Source of the DNA: Rhizobiaceae bacterium | GTDB lineage: Bacteria > Pseudomonadota > Alphaproteobacteria > Rhizobiales > Rhizobiaceae | Direction: 5' to 3' | DNA length: 64,000 bases | NCBI GenBank assembly: GCA_905339215.1 | Contig: CAJPFN010000033.1 | Span: forward strand, 32,988-96,987 | Shown here: positions 61,509-64,000 of the stretch, one piece after another | Numbering within the stretch: the stretch's first letter is position 1 | How the letters are laid out: every line of letters begins with the position of its first letter | Program-made: the position numbers and the translations under genes | Notes under the pieces: generated by a model | Seen by the model: only the letters and a program-made list of their open reading frames with translations | Database searches by the model: none | What the model was told of the DNA's origin: nothing

Positions 61509-62756
61509 TCAAGCGGCCTCCTGCGGCTTGGTGCGCGGATCGAGCTGCGCGCCCTGCGGCGTCACCGCCCGTTCGGCCGGCAGCGTCTTGAACGCCTCGC
61601 GCTCCTCGACCGGCACCGGCGCCCGCCTGCGGATGCGCAGCAGCGTGTAGCCGGCGAGCCCGGCATGGGCGAGAGCAGTAGCGAGGAACAGGCTCTCCGG
61701 TCTCATGGCGTCCATCAGCACCGCGCCCAGCACCGGGCCGAGCATCGTGCCGTAGCCGTAGAGCAGCAGCAGTCCGCCGGACACCTTGGCGAATTCGCCG
61801 GTGCTGGCGTGGTCGTTGGCGTGCGCCACGGCGAGCGAATAGAGCGTGTAGGCGAGCGCGCCGTAAGCTGCCGTCAGCGCAATCACGAATGAGCCGGAGC
61901 GCGGCGTTGCGACGAAGACGGCGAGGCCGAGCAGTGCGGCGCCGACGGCGCAGGCGGCGAGGACGTAGCGCCGGTCGGTCTTGTCGGAGATGCGGCCGAC
62001 CGGCATCTGCAGGACGGCGCCGGCGACCACCACCAGGCTCATCATCAGAGCGATCTCGGCCGTCGAGATGCCGATCCGCGCGCCGTAGACGGCGCCGAGC
62101 GTGCCCCAGGCGCCGTTGGCGACGCCGATCAGGAAGCAGCCGGCGAAAGCCACCGGCGAGTTGGCGTAGAGCCGGCGCAGGTCGAGCGAGACGTTCTGCA
62201 GCGGTTGCGGCGTCGCCTGCGTCGAAACCGCCGTCGGGATCAGCGAGATGCAGAACAGGATGCCGGCCACCATGAACAGCGTCGCCTGGCTGACGTCGGC
62301 CAGCGCCACCGTCATCTGGCCGGCCATGATCGAGGCGTAGGTGACCATCATGTAGAGGCCGAACACCGTGCCGCGGTTCTCGTTGGTCGCCTTCTCGTTC
62401 AGCCAGCTCTCGATGACCATGAAGGCGCCGGCCATGACGAAACCGGTGCAGGCGCGAAGCGCTATCCAGACGATCTCGTCGATGACGAGGCCCGTCGCCA
62501 GCGCGATGATGGCGGCCGAGGCCGCGAAGGTGCCGAAGGCTCGCACGTGGCCGGCGCGGCGAACGAGATGCGGGGCCAGGTAGCAGCCGGCGACGAAGCC
62601 GGCCGCCCAGGCGGTGCCCATCAGGCCGAGCGCGGTCGTCGAGAAGCCTTCCGCCTGCCCGCGCAACGGCAGGAGCAGGCCGTGCAGGCCGGACGCGGCG
62701 AGCAGGAAGGCGGTGCCGCGCAGCAGCGAGAAGATCGGTCGATAGGCTGCGAACAT
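61509..62756 (-). CDS. MFS transporter, 415 aa
   Basis: Twelve hydrophobic segments can be followed; LPLRGQAEGFSTTALGLMGT, FVAGCYLAPHLVRRAGHVRA and LNEKATNENRGTVFGLYMMV are MFS-like loops, the last one like the YfcA/YcaD group. It is predicted to be a cytoplasmic membrane transporter of unknown substrate. Probably co-transcribed with the ArsR gene. Confidence 0.9.
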   Translation of the reverse strand: MFAAYRPIFSLLRGTAFLLAASGLHGLLLPLRGQAEGFSTTALGLMGTAWAAGFVAGCYLAPHLVRRAGHVRAFGTFAASAAIIALATGLVIDEIVWIALRACTGFVMAGAFMVIESWLNEKATNENRGTVFGLYMMVTYASIMAGQMTVALADVSQATLFMVAGILFCISLIPTAVSTQATPQPLQNVSLDLRRLYANSPVAFAGCFLIGVANGAWGTLGAVYGARIGISTAEIALMMSLVVVAGAVLQMPVGRISDKTDRRYVLAACAVGAALLGLAVFVATPRSGSFVIALTAAYGALAYTLYSLAVAHANDHASTGEFAKVSGGLLLLYGYGTMLGPVLGAVLMDAMRPESLFLATALAHAGLAGYTLLRIRRRAPVPVEEREAFKTLPAERAVTPQGAQLDPRTKPQEAA

Positions 62757-62840
62757 GAAATGCTCCGGTCGAATCGTTGAACCGACGTCACCCGACGATA
62801 TCGGCGATTGCGCGGCCGGCTTGCGTCCCGGCGACGTCGG

Positions 62841-63035
62841 CTAGCGTTGCCGGAACAACGCGTCGGCCGCCGATTTCACCGCGCCCTTCGCCTTCATCTC
62901 GGTCTCCAGCCGGGCGATCTCGTCCTTCAGTTCGGCGATCCGCTCGCCGAGCTCGCCGACCGAAAGCGCCGAGAGGTCCTGGCCGATCTCGTGCCTGCGT
63001 GCCTTCTTCTTCGGCTCGTCGTCGACAAAGGCCAT
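62841..63035 (-). CDS. DUF1192 family protein, 64 aa
   Basis: MAFVDDEPKKKARRHEIGQD and LSALSVGELGERIAELKDEI are the DUF1192 signature, ending in a coiled coil (ARLETEMKAKGAVKSAADAL). The start at 63035 excludes an upstream extension without homology. Widely conserved in Alphaproteobacteria next to a quinone oxidoreductase gene, as here. Function unknown. Confidence 0.9.
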   Translation of the reverse strand: MAFVDDEPKKKARRHEIGQDLSALSVGELGERIAELKDEIARLETEMKAKGAVKSAADALFRQR

Positions 63036-63128
63036 CGGTCGTCTCCCGTTTGCATCGTGATGGCCGAACAATACATAATCCGGCGCGAGAGAACAAAAGC
63101 CCGCGCGTGCGATCGCCGAAGGAATGCC

Positions 63129-64000
63129 ATGACCTCCCAGCCGAAGATTCCCTCGACCATGACCGCGATCGCCATCACCGAGCCGGGCGGGCCGCTGGTG
63201 CTCAAGCCCGAGAAGCGCGACGTGCCGGTGCCGGGCGAAGGCGAGATCCTGATCCGGGTGCGCGCCGCCGGCGTCAACCGCCCCGACATCCTGCAGCGCA
63301 AGGGCGCCTATCCGCCGCCGCCCGGCGCCTCGGACCTGCCCGGCCTCGAAGTGTCGGGCGAGGTCGCGGCCGTCGGACCGGGCGCTGGGCGCTGGCGGGT
63401 CGGCGACGCCGTCTGCGCGCTCACCCCCGGCGGCGGCTACGCGCAATATGTGGCCGTCCACGAGAGCAACGCGCTGCCGGTTCCCTTCGGCTTCACCATG
63501 ACCGAGGCTGCCGCCCTGCCGGAAACCTTCTTCACGGTGTGGCACAACGTCTTCGAGCGCGGCGGCCTGAAGAAGGGCGAGACCTTCCTCGTCCATGGCG
63601 GTTCGTCCGGCATCGGTACGACGGCGATCCAGCTGGCGAGCGCCTTCGGCGCCTATGTCATGACCACGGCCGGGTCGGACGACAAGTGCGCCGCCTGCCT
63701 GAAGCTCGGTGCCGACCGGGCGATCAACTACCGCACGGAGGACTACGTCGCCGTGGTGAAGGCGGCGACCGGCGGCCGCGGCGCCGACCTCATTCTCGAC
63801 ATGGTCGGCGGCGACTACGTCGCGCGCAACTACGACGCCGCGGCCGTCGACGGCCGCATCGTCCAGATCGCCACGCAGCGTGGCGCCGTCGCCAGCGCCG
63901 ATTTTTCCAGGCTGATGGTCAAGCGCCTGACGCATACCGGCTCGACGCTCAGGCCGCGCACGGTCGCCTTCAAGGGCGCCATCGCCGCCGCTCTCGAAGC
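63129..64000 (+). CDS. NAD(P)H-quinone oxidoreductase (zinc-free MDR family), 3' truncated by window edge
   Basis: The frame from ATG 63129 runs to the window end. MTAIAITEPGGPLVLKPEKR, AAGVNRPDILQRKGAYPPPP and LVHGGSSGIGTTAIQLASAF (NADPH-binding loop) place it in the quinone reductase/PIG3 branch of the MDR superfamily. The catalytic zinc ligands of alcohol dehydrogenases are absent. About 290 of an expected 325-335 residues are visible. Divergent from DUF1192. Confidence 0.9.
   Translation, partial: MTSQPKIPSTMTAIAITEPGGPLVLKPEKRDVPVPGEGEILIRVRAAGVNRPDILQRKGAYPPPPGASDLPGLEVSGEVAAVGPGAGRWRVGDAVCALTPGGGYAQYVAVHESNALPVPFGFTMTEAAALPETFFTVWHNVFERGGLKKGETFLVHGGSSGIGTTAIQLASAFGAYVMTTAGSDDKCAACLKLGADRAINYRTEDYVAVVKAATGGRGADLILDMVGGDYVARNYDAAAVDGRIVQIATQRGAVASADFSRLMVKRLTHTGSTLRPRTVAFKGAIAAALE

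Overview
The window reads as the chromosome of a high-GC alphaproteobacterium, most likely a Mesorhizobium-type member of the Hyphomicrobiales. The clues are an alphaproteobacterial LexA box (GTTC-N7-GTTC) upstream of an imuA-imuB-dnaE2 mutasome, leuD and leuB, and a large element whose transfer and excision genes resemble those of the Mesorhizobium symbiosis-island ICE family (rdfS, traF, rlxS, fseA, qseM, trb). No database search was possible; family names rest on recognising sequence motifs, gene order and protein length.

Bases 1 to about 41.8 kb are one flank of an integrative and conjugative element (ICE). From the left it holds a ParB-like protein (cut by the window edge), two small conserved proteins, a very large Strawberry-notch type helicase with an N-terminal methylase-like fold, a TOPRIM primase-like protein, a DUF2493 protein, an unknown minus-strand gene, small membrane and DUF736 proteins, and then the control region (12.7 to 14.8 kb). 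That region encodes a short HTH regulator, a QseM-like antiactivator, and FseA, an excision activator split over two reading frames and joined by a +1 ribosomal frameshift at UUU-C. The excisionase rdfS follows. Next come a plasmid-like replication and partition block (repA with iterons inside its 3' end, parA, a small RHH protein), the pilin-type peptidase traF, a lytic transglycosylase, an oriT candidate and the relaxase rlxS.

The transfer core is interrupted twice by likely defence cargo. Between rlxS and the coupling protein traG lies a three-gene operon: SbcD/YhaO-like metallophosphatase, YhaN/Rad50-like coiled-coil ATPase, and an OLD-family ATPase with a TOPRIM nuclease domain. Between the CopG-like gene after traG and trbB lies an AbiV-like HEPN protein. 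The mating-pair gene run trbBCDEJKLFGI is complete and tightly packed. It ends with a DUF2274 gene and a convergent LysR-type regulator that lacks a normal start codon. A tRNA-Gly(GCC) gene whose 3' end faces the element is the probable integration target; the integrase is not in this window.

From 42 kb onward the genes look like ordinary chromosomal housekeeping: aminoacyl-tRNA deacylase, thioredoxin/TPR protein, Lon-substrate domain protein, Trm112-like protein, the SOS mutasome (dnaE2, imuB, imuA), a zincin-like metallopeptidase, a DUF1737 protein, a CoA ester lyase, an FAD oxidoreductase, a tandem universal stress protein, leuD, a secreted unknown protein, RidA, a SAF-domain oxidoreductase, leuB, a DUF805 membrane protein, cysteine-free ribosomal protein L36, a TPR protein, an ArsR-type regulator, an MFS transporter, DUF1192, and the start of a quinone oxidoreductase cut by the right edge.

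The strongest points for follow-up are the metallophosphatase-ATPase-OLD operon, two near-identical 21-bp dyads placed upstream of qseM and of fseA, the fseA slip site, and a set of leaders that appear to hide ribosome binding sites in hairpins.
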